The notes under the pieces: model-generated
What the model saw: only the letters and a program-made list of their open reading frames with translations
Databases searched by the model: none
Told to the model about the DNA's origin: nothing
Translations under genes and position numbers: made by a program
Shown: piece after piece, positions 23,289 through 35,420 of the stretch
Layout: each line of letters opens with the position of its first letter
Position numbering within the stretch: the stretch's first letter is position 1
From: Alnus glutinosa
Lineage: Eukaryota > Streptophyta > Magnoliopsida > Fagales > Betulaceae
Direction of reading: 5' to 3'
DNA length: 64,000 nucleotides
Assembly (NCBI RefSeq): GCF_958979055.1
Contig: NC_084887.1
Location: 38,319,120-38,383,119, forward strand

Positions 23289-24732
23289 CTAGCTATCAAA
23301 AGAGGTCATGCTTATAAATATGATGGGAACGTGGCGATACTAATTGGTGGAGTGGACTTACACGGGGCCAGTTCCCCTAAGATATCTCATTCTTTTGACT
23401 TAAATATCCATACATATCCGTAGACTTGTACATTCTCTACTGTTGGCCTGAATCGTCTGCAGCTGGTTAAGAAGATAGTAGATTAGTACCACTGTACCAG
23501 CCAATCAGGACTGAAAATCATGATCTCTCTTGTTTTAGAATTCGTTGGCCACGATTTAAACCAGAGCCTAATCTGGCTCGCTGATTGTTTTTGTCGGATT
23601 CGATAATGTTTAACGAACATAAACAAGTGGTAGTGGTAGTAGTAGTAGTTAAGTAATAGTGCGAGGTAGAGCCAAAGTTTTCATATTGCAGACAATAGCT
23701 GTCGTATTCTTTTAATTGTCGATGGACAAAGACATAGTATTCCTCTAAATTGGATAGGCCTTTCATTTTTTATCTTAATTTTTATGTACATTTTTAAAGG
23801 GACGTGAGAGTTAATCATATGAAAAATGGCATAGATTAATTTAATAAACCGGATTAAAAAATGTATTAGTTTTTTTAAGTACTAGTGCATAAGGAAGGTA
23901 GAGGTTCATTCTTAAGGGGCATGAATAAGGTAGGTAGTCATGGGTTCACAAGGGTCGCATGTTTGGAAAGCTTTTTTGGTGGTTGCATATATTCATAGAT
24001 CAGCCATGAGCATGAGGGAGCCAACTTGCTGTCAACAACAAGGGCATGGGCATGGGCATGGCTTTCTTCAGTTTAGAGGCCATACAAAATTCTCACCAAG
24101 AGAGATTTTGGTATGCTTTTTGTTGGGTGGGAAGTGGGGGGGAAGCGTGTGGAAATCAAATCAATCAACAAGTTCATTGAGGAACAAAAGAATAATAATA
24201 TAAAAAGAGTGTGATGCATCACCAAAAGATATTTTTCATATAAGGTGGATGTACTTTTCTTACCATTTGGATTTAGATATTTGATGATGAAGACGAGGCA
24301 GCTATCTAATTGAAGGTTTAGTTATTAAATTAATAGTTGTTCTTAAAATATGTAATTCTCACTTATATTTTTTAAAATACATGTGAGAATTATATGTTCG
24401 GTTGATTCTATTAAAAATACATTTGAAAATTATACGATTTAAGTACTTATGTCAACTAAATAGACTAGATTGAACAGTCTATTAAATAAGTATATATATT
24501 TTTTAAAATCATTTCAATTCAATTTATTAAATTAATATATGTATTTAAATTATGTGATTCTTACATATATTTTTAATAAGATCGACAAAATTCCATTCCA
24601 ATCTAATTTAAATAGAAACTTTTTTTCAAATTTTATTTGACTATTCTGGGAACAATTGTTCATGGTTATTATAGAGAAGAAATCGTTTACAACATTTATA
24701 TATGAAAAATGGATATGTGGAGATATAATTAA
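23289..24732. other. Intergenic, AT-rich
   Basis: No gene is supported. A GTAGTAGTAGT run lies near 23633-23650 and a GGGCATGGGCATGG run near 24045-24060. The region 24300-24720 is over 70% A+T by eye, with repeated phrases such as AAAATACATTTGAAAATTAT; it may be decayed mobile DNA. Confidence 0.4.
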
Positions 24733-25048
24733 GGGTGCATTTGGGGATTGCGCTTTCGTAGATAAAAAATACTATTTTAAACCAAATTGCAAAAAATGAA
24801 CCATTTGAGAATTGCGTTTTGAAAAAATTGCGATTTGAAAATATAGAAAACTATTTTTTCAAATAGCAGGCAATGGGTGTTTTTTTAAAAAACATAGAAT
24901 TTTAAAGGTTAATCTGCGATTTTAAAAATTAAATTACGATTTTGTTAAATGTTTAACTACATTTTTTAAAATTATTATTTTAAATATCACATTTTAAAAT
25001 CAATATTTTTATATCGCACTTATTAAAATTTCAAACCCAAACAGACTT
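24733..25048 (+). mobile_element. hAT-like MITE, copy 2
   Basis: Starts GGGTGCATTTGGGG and ends with the imperfect inverse CCCAAACAGACTT. It is homologous along its length to the minus strand of 1-280 (shared CTTTCGTAGA, TATTTTAAACCAAA, TTTCAAAT.GCAGG and ATTACGATTTTGTT). It is non-coding and ends about 200 bases before the L27 start codon, so it may border that promoter. Confidence 0.6.
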
Positions 25049-25255
25049 AAAGTTAATTCTTATAAAATCCCAAATAATAGTCTCCGACTAAAAAAAGGCG
25101 CCTAAGATAAGTTTCGCAGAACGACGTGCCGTTTGGTATCGTGTAGCCCCAAATCAGAGTGTCCGAAGATAAGGTTGCAAGCTTGCGCACTCGTTCGTTC
25201 TTCATCTTCTTCCCCTGAACCATTTTGGGTTTCCTCTCAAAGCAAGCACACCCAA

Positions 25256-27456
25256 ATGGCGGTGGCAACGTCGATGAGCTTCAACCTAGCTGGAGCGTTC
25301 CGAGGGCTCACCTTAGCTTCTTCGAGCTCTTCTTCGTCCTCTTTCTTCGGAGGCAATTTAGGTTCCGTACGCGTGGCGGGTCCCAAGCCATCCTTGTCGT
25401 TCCCACGGAGACTCCCGTTGACTATCCAAAACGCACACAAGAAAGGAGCCGGAAGTACCAAGAACGGGCGCGACTCCTGTGGCAAAAGACTCGGCGTCAA
25501 GATCTACGGCGATCAGGTCGCCAAGCCCGGCTCCATCATCGTTCGCCAGCGCGGTACCAAGGTAAATCTGATGCCCAACTTTAATATGTCTTGGCTTAGG
25601 TACGCTTTTGTTGTAATTGTTTTTCAGATAATGATTTCGCTTGGTCTGCATTACTAAGTTTATGTTGCCTTGTTTATTAGTTCGGTTATGGCTGGATGTC
25701 TATAATTATTGCTATAGTTTTGAGATGGGCTGCTGATTAGCTCTTGTTGAGGCTTAGGTTGTTGGAACTGCATGTACCTGTACATAGTTACTAGCTCTCC
25801 TTTGACACACGTAAAAAATAAAAAATCAAAAAGTGAATTAGTGTTCATTGTTCTACTGAAATGGCTCATGGGTATGACTTTTAAGAGGAGAAAATTACAG
25901 AGCTAGCTGTAGTGGCCAACTGGGAAGGTTGTAACAACTAAGAGGAACTCAGATATTGTTGGTTTTTAGAAGATTAGAGACCATTTCATGAGCTACTATA
26001 GAATTATACCAAGCACAAAGGACAACACCTTCCCTTAGAATCGCTTGAGTCCTAAATGCATTTCTGTGATATTCACTGTATACATGTAGAATATATTAAC
26101 AGGTAATGCCCGTCTTTACTGGGGAAACTGCTGTGGTGAAAGAAGCTTGGGCCCAACTTAGTGCTCCTTGTGGGTCTCTGGTTGGTGTATATACTCTCAG
26201 CTAGGATATGATGCTTCGTGCTTGTGTAATCGGCAAAAAGTACTAAAGTTCTGTTTCTTTGGAATTGCGTTATCCTACTAAGCTTAAATTGATTAGGTAC
26301 ACAATCTAGCTGTCAGGTAGAGGATATAACTAGTTTATGAGGGTTTCACCCAAAAGTTAAGGCTTTTGGGTCCAACGAGAGCATCCATAGTTTGATGATG
26401 ATATGAGTTAATATACTCTCTATTTGGGCTTGGTTGGCAATAGTTGGGAACCTTTTTGAGGAGAAACAGCTTGTTTCAAACTCAAAATACACAGCTAGGT
26501 TTGTGGCTAACAAACCAGTTTTGGGAACTGAAAGCTACATTTAAGAGGTAGATTATTGAGGGATAATTCACCATATACAGCACTAAAGGGTTTCTGGCAT
26601 TGTGTATGATACCCCTGAGAATGGCTATCGTTATTCGTTAGCGAAAATAAATTGACTACCTTTGTGTGAAGAATGTCCCTTATTTGGGAGAGTTGGATTA
26701 TGGAGGCTACATGATTCCTTTACTCTTAACTTGTCTGTGCTGATGATCATGACTAATTGGAACATGATGAATTACATGAACTTCCTTGGTGGTGACAACA
26801 ATATCTACTCTTATGATTGGGTAGTGTCTAGTACATCAAACTCATTAGATCTATAATTAAATATAGAGGGTAAGTCGGATAACCTGTATACAGTCGCTCT
26901 AGTACTAAGTAGTTTTCCACTTCATTACACAAAATACTTTCAAGCTTTTCTACTAGAAATACCGGGAGTTCGCTTACCAGAAAGAAACTCCAGGACTTGT
27001 TATTTATGGTACCTTATCCCCGGGTTATACTATCTTTCAATGACATCTGAGATTCTGAATGTTTTCCTTTACAACATTTCAGTTCCATGCAGGGAAGAAT
27101 GTGGGGCTTGGCAAGGACCACACCATCTTCTCCTTGATCGATGGTCTCGTAAAATTTGAGAAGTTTGGGCCTGACAGGAAGAAGGTCACCTTTTATGTTA
27201 CGAAACCTTACAATTCTTGTTTCAAAGAGCTGCACTTTCCAGAGTGACTTAGAATATGGAGTTTGTGATTTGACAGGTGAGTGTTTATCCACGAGTAGTA
27301 CAGCCAGAGAACCCAAACAGTTACAGAGCGAGGAAGAGAGAATCCTTCAGGCTGCAACGTGAACGCAAGAAAGCAAGAAAGGAAGGCTTTATTGCTCAGC
27401 CCCAACTAGTAATGGCTGCTGCTGTTGATGACACAGATAGCAATCCCATTTGCTAA
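25256..27456 (+). CDS. RPL27: Plastid ribosomal protein bL27
   Basis: A large-subunit protein of the chloroplast ribosome, near the peptidyl-transferase centre. Three exons: 25256-25561, 27083-27184 and 27277-27456, giving 195 residues. Residues 1 to about 58 form a Ser-rich plastid transit peptide ([17 protein letters not shown]). The mature bL27 start is [15 protein letters not shown], followed by [35 protein letters not shown] and [17 protein letters not shown]. The C-terminal extension ([14 protein letters not shown], ending DDTDSNPIC) is typical of the plant plastid form. Intron 2 is only 92 bases. Its downstream border CAG|GTGAGT looks like a donor but serves here as acceptor plus exon start, which is fixed by the conserved protein sequence. 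Confidence 0.96.
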
Positions 27457-28686
27457 TTCTGAAAGGCGGGCCTCTGTCCTAATCTTTTCGCTTTGCATAT
27501 AAATTTGAATGATTGGTTTAATCTTTTGTTGTCCAATGCTAGTTAATATTCTTGTCCAAAAGTGTAGCCGTAAACACTTGCATCAAATTTACAAAATGGA
27601 GTTTCATTTTGTTTCTTTTCTATTCTTCCTTTTTGCCGAGTGGTACGAAAAGTTTTCTCAAACTGATAATTTTGTAATTTGTAAAGTGGTACTACCTCTA
27701 GAATTTGGTAATTTGTTGATCATTAAAAGGATTAAATGATGAAGAAAGCATTTTGCACATACACAATTCATGACTCGAAGTAGACAAAACGAAAGAGAGC
27801 ATTAATTGTAGAATTGTTCAATCACATGCTCACATCTTAGAATTATTGACAAATGAGTAATGCTAAAAACTACACTTTTATCTCATCACTATTTCACTCC
27901 ATTTATAATGACAAGTGAGTGTTTATTCACGAAATAGTAATATGATAAAAGCGTGATTTCTAACATTACTCTTAACAAAAATTAGCAAACGAGCATCCTC
28001 GTTTTCCTTTTCTCAAACAATTGATGACCCAGTGAACACACTAGTTGATTGGTGCCTTATTGGTGTCAAACAAGCAAATTGCCAAATACTTAGCGGACGG
28101 ATAATGTGTACGATATCTGGGTTTTATTGTGCTGTCAAACTTCCTGAGAATAATATGCTTGTTAATCTGTTTTTCAGAGGTATTTTTTGTTTTTAGTTTG
28201 AAAAAGTGTGTTTATGTAACATGTGAAAACTGTTTTTTCTTTTAAAAAGGTATTTTATGTTATGAGTTGTTTGTTGATGCATTTGTTTTCCAACGGGAAA
28301 CATCTCCACCACAAGAAAAACACCTGCCGAAAAGTGCAAGGATTCCAAATGATTCAACATACTTCCATTCCATCCGAACGAACTAAAGAACTGTTGGATC
28401 AGAATGACATTTAGCTACATAAACCAGATCAAATTTAACTCTTAGTCTAATCTGAAAAACATGACAAAGTACTCTGTTAATGTATTTTTTTTTTTTTTTT
28501 TTAAAAAAAAAAAACCCTAAAAACATTAGATCTAGGTTCTCCCTCGTGTGTTGACTACTTCACCGAGAACTTCCATCCTTATCGTGAGCCTCCAATCCCA
28601 AATGACCTGCAGATTTGACAAACATTTAGAAACTTGGCATTCACCAAAGAGCAACCAAAATTCAAGTACACATTGAACATACTTCT
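27457..28686. other. Intergenic between L27 and the large retroelement
   Basis: L27 3' UTR, then AT-rich DNA. A poly-T run followed directly by poly-A lies at about 28483-28514. No gene is recognised. The last bases before the retroelement are CTTCT, its target duplication (28682-28686). Confidence 0.5.
27855..27971. mobile_element. Short MITE
   Basis: A 117-base fold-back: GAGTAATGCTAAAAACTACA at the left is the imperfect inverse of the right end, which reads backwards GAGTAATGTTAGAAATCACG. It is non-coding. Related text occurs near 20258. Confidence 0.6.
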
Positions 28687-30425
28687 TGATAAGCGTTGAA
28701 TGTTTACATTCAAAGCCCCTTAATTTACATATGTTAAACCCTAGTTTGTGTTGTTAAATAACGTGTTAGTATGTTTTAGTGTTTCGTCTCTTTTTTAGGT
28801 CTTAATTGAAAAACAAGAAAAAAATCAACAAGTTAAGCCTAATGAAGATATGTGAAGTTCAAGTGTTCCTGCCTAGAAGAAGAAAATCGATCAAGTATAT
28901 TCGATCGATCGAAATTACATTGAGTGAAACAATCGATCGATTGACATTCGATCGATCGAAATCTACAAGGCAAAATAATTCGATCGATCGACTTCGGATA
29001 TTTCAGAAAGATCTTCAGATGTCGGCAGCTTTTTGTGTGGCTCAAATTCATCCTCAAGTTGTGTGGTTCTAAACAGAAGTTGTCACCATCATTTTGTACG
29101 GCTGAGAGTGAGTGTTAGAGCTAAGTTTGTTGTACCAAATCCTCTATAAATAAAGGATGGACGTGTGGGTTAAAAATATAGTTAGTTTTAGTTGATAAAT
29201 TGTAGTTTGAGTTTTTGTGCATCCAAGTGATGCACTCTTTTCTTCATGTTTTCCAGAGAGCTATTTTCAAGGTATGTTTGTGCTGTAACTTAGTCTAAAC
29301 TCGTTTTTATAGTAAAGTGAAGTTGGAGTTTAATTCATTCAAGTGTTCTTACTATTTTCTTTACATTTCCAGCACTTCTTTCTTCTTCTTCCTTTTGTTT
29401 TTGTGTTATTTTATTCCAGAGCCCATAGCTTGTTCTTTAATGTTCTACTTAGAATTTCTTTTCTTTAAAGCTTGTTTTTGAGTATCTTTTTAGTTGTTAA
29501 GGTAGATTCAATAATTAAAGTTAGTTGTTTTTACATCTTGTTAGTGTGGGTTGTAGTTTTTATATCCTCTAGAGTAATGGGTTCTTCTTCTTCTATAAGA
29601 GAATTCCATAACTCTATGAGTAGCTAATTTAGTTGTAGGGTGTTGATGACCTCTTTCTAAGGGCCATGGGGTAGATTGTGTTGTTCTTGGATTTCCATAT
29701 AAGTGTGATGATTACATAACCTAAGGATGGTTGTGTAATGGTGCTTATGACATAATTTATGTGAATTTGATAAACTCATGCTAGGGAACACATATCTCTC
29801 CACACTCTTTTTAGTTTAATTATTGCTTAATTGTTTTTCCATTCTAGTGTAAGCTTAAGTGGAGATTATGTGTCGAACTAATATGATTTATGCTTTTTCC
29901 ATGAATGTGTATGCTTATTAATAGACCTTATAATCCATACTAGGAAGCATGAATTATTCAACCCTAGATTTGAGTTGAATGACTTGTGTATGAATAGATG
30001 GTTTATCATTGTCTTTAACTAAAGTAATTTGATATTGAGGTCGTCGTGTGATTGACAATCATTACGCGCTCGTATTGCATTTGTGAAAGAAATCCGAGAG
30101 GAATACAATATACCATGTGCTTAAGGATTGAGTGAAATCAATGCCCTACACTTTCCTTATTCTTAGACTTTTCATTTTTACTTGTTTAGCTTAGTGTTAG
30201 AACAAAACAAATCATCTTTTTCATAATTAAATTAGGTAACGTTTTAGGTACTTCATAAATTGAACAACCTTCCAATCCTTGTGGTACGATACCCTCCTTA
30301 GTACTATACTACAAAGTCCCGTACTATTGCGAGTGGTTAAAAATATTAAAATCCACGTAGTTGTGAAAACCGATTAAGTGTAAAACCAAATTTCTATTTT
30401 TAAATCATCGGTTGGATCGCTACCA
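28687..30425 (+). repeat. Left LTR of the Athila-type element
   Basis: Begins TGATAAGCG and ends GATCGCTACCA. It carries a TATA-like TATAAATA near 29144 and several TCGATCGATCGA palindromes near 28888-28990. It is directly repeated at 44415-46181. Confidence 0.92.
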
Positions 30426-30430
30426 ATTTT

Positions 30431-30448
30431 TGGCGCCGTTGCCGGGGA
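30431..30448 (+). other. Primer-binding site (tRNA-Asp)
   Basis: TGGCGCCGTTGCCGGGGA, five bases after the left LTR, is complementary to the 3' end of plant tRNA-Asp with its CCA. This is the usual primer of the Athila/Tat group. Confidence 0.9.
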
Positions 30449-30611
30449 TTGCAAACGGTTGTTTGTGAAGTGTTTAGGATTTTATCTAGTTTAATTCTGT
30501 GCATATTGTATATTCTGTGCATAAGAGGTTTCGATTCTGTTTTAAACTGTTTTTGGGTTTGGACACTGATTTGGTTCTGTTTCTGCAGAATTCTGTTTTC
30601 TGCAGAAGTAC

Positions 30612-30936
30612 ATTCGATCGATCTATTTTTTTAAACCAAAAGAATCGATCGATCTAACAATCGATCGATCTCAATAGTTTTCGATCGATCGACAATATCG
30701 ATCGATCGCATTTATCTTCGATCGATCGACCTATCTCAGTGAAATCTCAGCAGCTGTTTCAAGGCAGAAACTAATTTTATTTTCTATTTTTGTCAATATT
30801 TTATGTTTTTGTACAAATATCACTCTTTTAGGATTCGGTAGAGTTTGTTCTTTTGCAGAGAAAATTCGATCGTGCGACACATAAGTCGATCGATCGACAA
30901 ATCGATCGATCCATTTTGAAGTAGATCGAGCGACTT
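30612..30936 (+). repeat. Cluster of TCGATCGATCGA palindromes in the retroelement leader
   Basis: About eight copies of CGATCGATC-type words lie in 325 bases of the untranslated leader before gag, at irregular spacing of roughly 20-35 bases and then a second group after about 120 bases. The same word recurs in both LTRs. The number is far above chance. Function unknown. Confidence 0.75.
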
Positions 30937-31037
30937 TGGTGGAGCAACAGAGACTACTGCATCAACTGGAACTCTGCTGAAACCAGTATTTTTTCTATGT
31001 CCTTGTGTCGTATATATTGTTTTATTTTTGTTAGTTT

Positions 31038-34000
31038 ATGTTCGGTCGACGGTCGCTATTATTGCCTATTATTCCATACGACCTAGACCTAGAGCGGATT
31101 CCTAGACGTCGTAGATCCAAAAGGAACTCACGTCGAAAAGCCCGCTCGAAAACACCTATGGCTGAAGAACAAAAGCCCGTGTTGTTGAGGGATCATTATG
31201 TTCCCACTACATACACCCCTTCTTCAAGCCTTCAGCTGCCGGACATTACGGCAGCTCATTATGAAATTAAGCCCAGCATTATTCAAATGCTCCCATCTTT
31301 TTATGGGCTTGATAACGAGGACCCCTATAAGCATCTTGATGAATTCCTTGAGATCTGTTTAACTATGAGATTACAGAACATTTCTGAAGATGCTTTGCGT
31401 ATGCGTTTGTTTCCATTTAAAAGATAGAGCGAAATATTGGTTGAATTCCCTAGAGACTAACTCTATCACTTCTTGGGCTCAGATGCAACACGAGTTCCTT
31501 AAGAAGTACTTTACCATAGGGAAAACAAACCAAATACGGAAAGCCATAACCGGTTTTTCACAAATAGAAGGGGAACCTTTTCATGAAACTTGGGATAGGA
31601 TGAAGGACCTTCTACGGAGGTGTCCACATTATGCTGTTCCCAAGTGGCAACTTATTCAGTGTTTCTATGATGGCTTGACAGAGCCTCATAGACAAATGGT
31701 AGATGCCTCCTGTGGGGGTACGTTTATGCTTAAAAGTGAAGATGATGCATGGATTCTGTTTGAAAACTTAGCTGAAAATTCTTTACACCATTCATCATCT
31801 GGTCGTAGGGCACCTGCGTCTAAGAACCAAAGAAGTGAGACAATTTTCGGAGTAAGCCATTCCTTAGATGTGACTACTAAGGTAGATGCCTTATCAAGAA
31901 AATTAGATCAGATTATGGCTGCTGGTTTTGCACCTACAACTGTTTCTCACATTCCACCTCCACAGGAAGTTTGCTCATTTTGCTCTAATCCATCGCATCA
32001 GGCGAAAGATTGCTCCGTCTTAGGACAATTCTCTGAAGTTCCTCATGAGCAAGTAAATGCAGCCATCTCCAGACCGGTTAATGATCCATATTCTCATTCG
32101 TATAACCCGGGATGGAGAAATCATCCAAATTTCTCTTGGCGAGCTCCAGGGCATCAGGGACCGACTATAGGAGTGCATAATCAGGCACACCCTTTGCCTC
32201 CTAATCAATCCTATAATCTCAATTATCGACCCCATCAGTATCAGTCAGTTGTTCCTCCAAGAAATTCTGCTTTTGAGGATAAGGTTTTAACTGCACTTGG
32301 TAACTTGGAAGCAAATACTCAATTGCTGAATTCTCATTCCCAATCGATTGCCAAGTTAGAGGGTCAAGTTGGACAGCTGGCAAATGCATTTAATCAGAGA
32401 AAAGAAGGGAAACTTCCCTCCCAACCAATAGCCAACCCTAAGGGACAATACATGGTCGATGGGAGTGCTTCCAACAGCACCACCCATGAGCAAGTCCAAG
32501 CGGTTACAACTTTGAGGAGTGGAAGGACAATCAATAATCAGGTCAGGCAGAAAGACACTGAAGAAGGTGAATCCCGATCAAATCCAAAGATACCCCTTGA
32601 GAATCCAAAAGATAAGTTGAAAACCACTCCTGAGATACCTTATGAGCCTAGAGCTCCATTCCCTGAACGTCTCAAGGAGCCTCCTAGTGCTGTGAAGCAA
32701 GGAAAAAGATATCAAGAAATGATGGATGTTTTTAAAAAGGTACAAGTTAATATACCATTTCTTGATGCTATCAGACAGATCCCACCTTATGCTAAGTTTT
32801 TAAAAGATTTGTGTACTCAAAAGCGTAAGATGAGGAAGCGTAGTCCAGAAAAAATTATTTTGACCGAGCAAGTAAGTTCTTTGATACAACATGCTGTAGC
32901 CCCCAAAGTTAAGGATCCGGGTGCTCCCACTATTTCTTGTATTATTGGAGACCATACCATTGACAAGGCACTTCTTGATTTAGGTGCAGGTGTTAATTTG
33001 TTACCTTACTCGGTCTATGAGCAATTAGGACTCGGAGAGTTGAAGCCCACGACGGTTATCTTACAACTTGCAGACAGATCCGTAAAGAAACCTCGTGGTA
33101 TAATTGAAGATGTAATCATTAGAGTGGACAGGTTCTACTTCCCAGTGGATTTCATTGTTCTTGATACAGAACCTGTCCCAGACCCCGCAAGGTTTATCCC
33201 AGTCATCCTTGGACGCCCTTTCTTAGCTACGGCTAACGCTTGCATAAATTGCAGGACAGGAGAAATGGAGATAACCTTTGGGAACATGAAGGTAAAGTTG
33301 AACATTTTCAATGCTTTTCAGCATCCATTAGATATTAATGAGTGTTTCTTATTGGACATGATTGAAGAAACTGTTAAAGACACACTCCCCCACCTTTTGA
33401 TTAAAGATCCATTGGAGGCTTGTCTATCTCACTTTGACTTTGAGGATTTTGATATTGAGCATTATGTTGGCGAAGTCAATTCATTACTTGATAATATGGC
33501 TGCAATAGACTTTCCTCCTTGGAAAGTACCAAAGGAGCCGTTACCTTGTACGTCAGGCATCCCTCCTATTCCTTCTCTGATCTCCCCACCAAAGCTTGAG
33601 CTTAAGCAGCTTCCTGTGACACTTAAGTATGCTTTCTTAGGTATAAATGATACTCTCCCAGTTATTATTGCATCTAACCTACAGGATGACCAAGAGAGTA
33701 ATTTACTCGATGTTCTAAAGGAACACAAGGAAGCAATTGGTTGGAGTGTGGGAGACTTGAAAGGAATTGATCCCTCCATATGCATGCATCGTATTCATCT
33801 TGAGGATAATGTTAAGCCCTCCAGGGAGGCACAGAGGAGATTGAATCCTAATATGAAGGAAGTAGTCATGAAAGAGGTGGTGAAATTATTAGATGCGGGT
33901 ATCATTTATCCCATCTTGGATAGTACATGGGTGACTCCCATACAAGTGGTACCTAAAAAGTCTGGTATCACTGTGGTTGAGAGTTCTTCTGGTGACCTAA

Positions 34001-34242
34001 TTCCTCAACGCACGACCACTGGATGGCGTGTGTGTATCGATTATAGGAGACTCAACTCTACAACTAGGAAGGATCATTTTCCATTGCCATTTATTGATAA
34101 GATCCTAGAACGTCTTGCAGGCCAAAGTTATTATTGTTTCCTGGATGGTTATTCGGGATATAACCAAGTGGCCGTTGATCCCAAGGATCAAGAGAAAACA
34201 ACTTTTACCTGTCCCTTTGGTACCTTTACTTATAGACGCATG
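31038..34242 (+). mobile_element. Left arm of the gypsy interior: gag, protease, part of RT
   Basis: The plus-strand interior of the Athila-type element up to the point where copia sequence begins. Gag is recognised from DEFLEICLTMRLQNISEDAL and AKYWLNSLETNSITSW. A CX2C-type knuckle follows (CSFCSNPSHQAKDC). The aspartic protease region has LLDLGAGVNLLPYSVYEQLG. The reverse transcriptase begins with EVVKLLDAGIIYPI and WRVCIDYRRLNSTTRKDHFP. Fossil coding sequence; the reading frame is not continuous. Confidence 0.88.
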
Positions 34243-35420
34243 TGTTGGCATGAGTTGTCAATTAAGAGATAATTCAGCATTGATGTTAGCATAGATTTAG
34301 CCTTGATTGGTGATAGTTACTTTAGTAGGTAATTGTTGACATATATAAGTTACTTTAGTAGGTAATTGTTGACTTACTTTAGTAGGTAATTACTGACTTT
34401 CAGCATTGTAATTATAGTTACTTTAGTAGGTAATATAGTTACTTTAGTAGGTAATTGTTGACATATATAAGTTACTTTAGTAGGTAATTGTTGACTTACT
34501 TTAGTAGGTAATTGCTGACTTTCAGCATTGTAATTATTATTCTATTTTCTATATAAGATGCAACCCTCACAAAGAGAGGATTGAATTCAAAAAAAAAATT
34601 TGACATGGTATCAGAGCATCTCACGATCCGGTTCCTTGTTCACGCCCAGCCCTAGGATTTAGCCTCTTATCTACCTATGGCAGCCACCGAAACACCAACC
34701 CAGACAGAGGAATCCACCACCGACCGGATTCTCTCTGAATTACTCACCTCCAAGATGGCCGAAGCTCTGTCCAAAGCCCAGGCCTCAACCGTGACCTCAG
34801 AACCTGCAGCTCTACCGATAGGCATCAAGTTGGATGGCTCCAACTATGGCTTGTGGTCCCAAGTTGTCGAGATGTACATCTCCGGCAAAGACAAGTTGGG
34901 CTACATCAATGGCGACCTGACCCCGCCATCTCCTAACGACCCGTCCTTTCGCAAATGGCGCACTGACAATGCCATTGTCAAAGGATGGCTTATCAACTCC
35001 ATGGATCCGACGTTAATTGGAAACTTTATTCGGTTTCCCACAGCCAAACAGGTGTGGGACTCTGCTGCCACCACCTATTTTGATGGTAGTGATACATCCC
35101 AGGTTTATGATCTCCGGCGCTGTGTTTCACGTCTCCGTCAAGCAGGTGGATCCCTGGAAAGATATTACACTGACTTGCAAGGTCTTTGGCGTGAAATTGA
35201 TTTTCGACGTCCAAACCCAATGGAATGCCCTGCTGATATTCAAAGGTATAATACTCTCCTCCAAGAAGATCGGGTCTACGTTTTCTTGGATGGTCTTGAC
35301 GACAAGCTGGATAACATCCGCAGTGACGTGCTGCAGCTACACCCGTTTCCTACCGTAGAGCAAGCTTATGCTCATGTCCGTAGAGAGGCCCTTCGTCAGG
35401 TGGTGATGAACGCAGGTGAC
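32021..35420 (+). repeat. Left arm of a 3.4-kb inverted repeat
   Basis: This segment is repeated in reverse at 40886-44215 at very high identity. It begins inside gypsy gag, passes through protease and RT, crosses the gypsy-copia border, and ends inside copia gag. The two arms differ by few substitutions and by small length changes, so the duplication is younger than the copia insertion. Confidence 0.9.
34243..35420 (+). mobile_element. Duplicated copia piece: LTR, primer site and gag
   Basis: The copy of the copia left end carried in the left arm: an LTR (34243-34605, TGTTGGCATGAG to TTTGACA), the primer site TGGTATCAGAGC (34606-34617, tRNA-Met type), and gag (from 34677, MAATETPTQTEESTTD, with IKLDGSNYGLWSQVVEMY). 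It stops at the rearrangement border. The five bases before it, GCATG, are the reverse complement of the copia target duplication, showing that it is the same insertion copied. Confidence 0.9.

Noticed and set aside
28806-29072. Short ORFs with repeated SIDR-like words in the LTRs
   Set aside because: They arise from the TCGATCGATCGA palindromes and are not genes.
30612-30936. CRISPR-like array
   Set aside because: This is a plant retroelement leader; the repeated words are short palindromes with irregular spacing and no cas genes.
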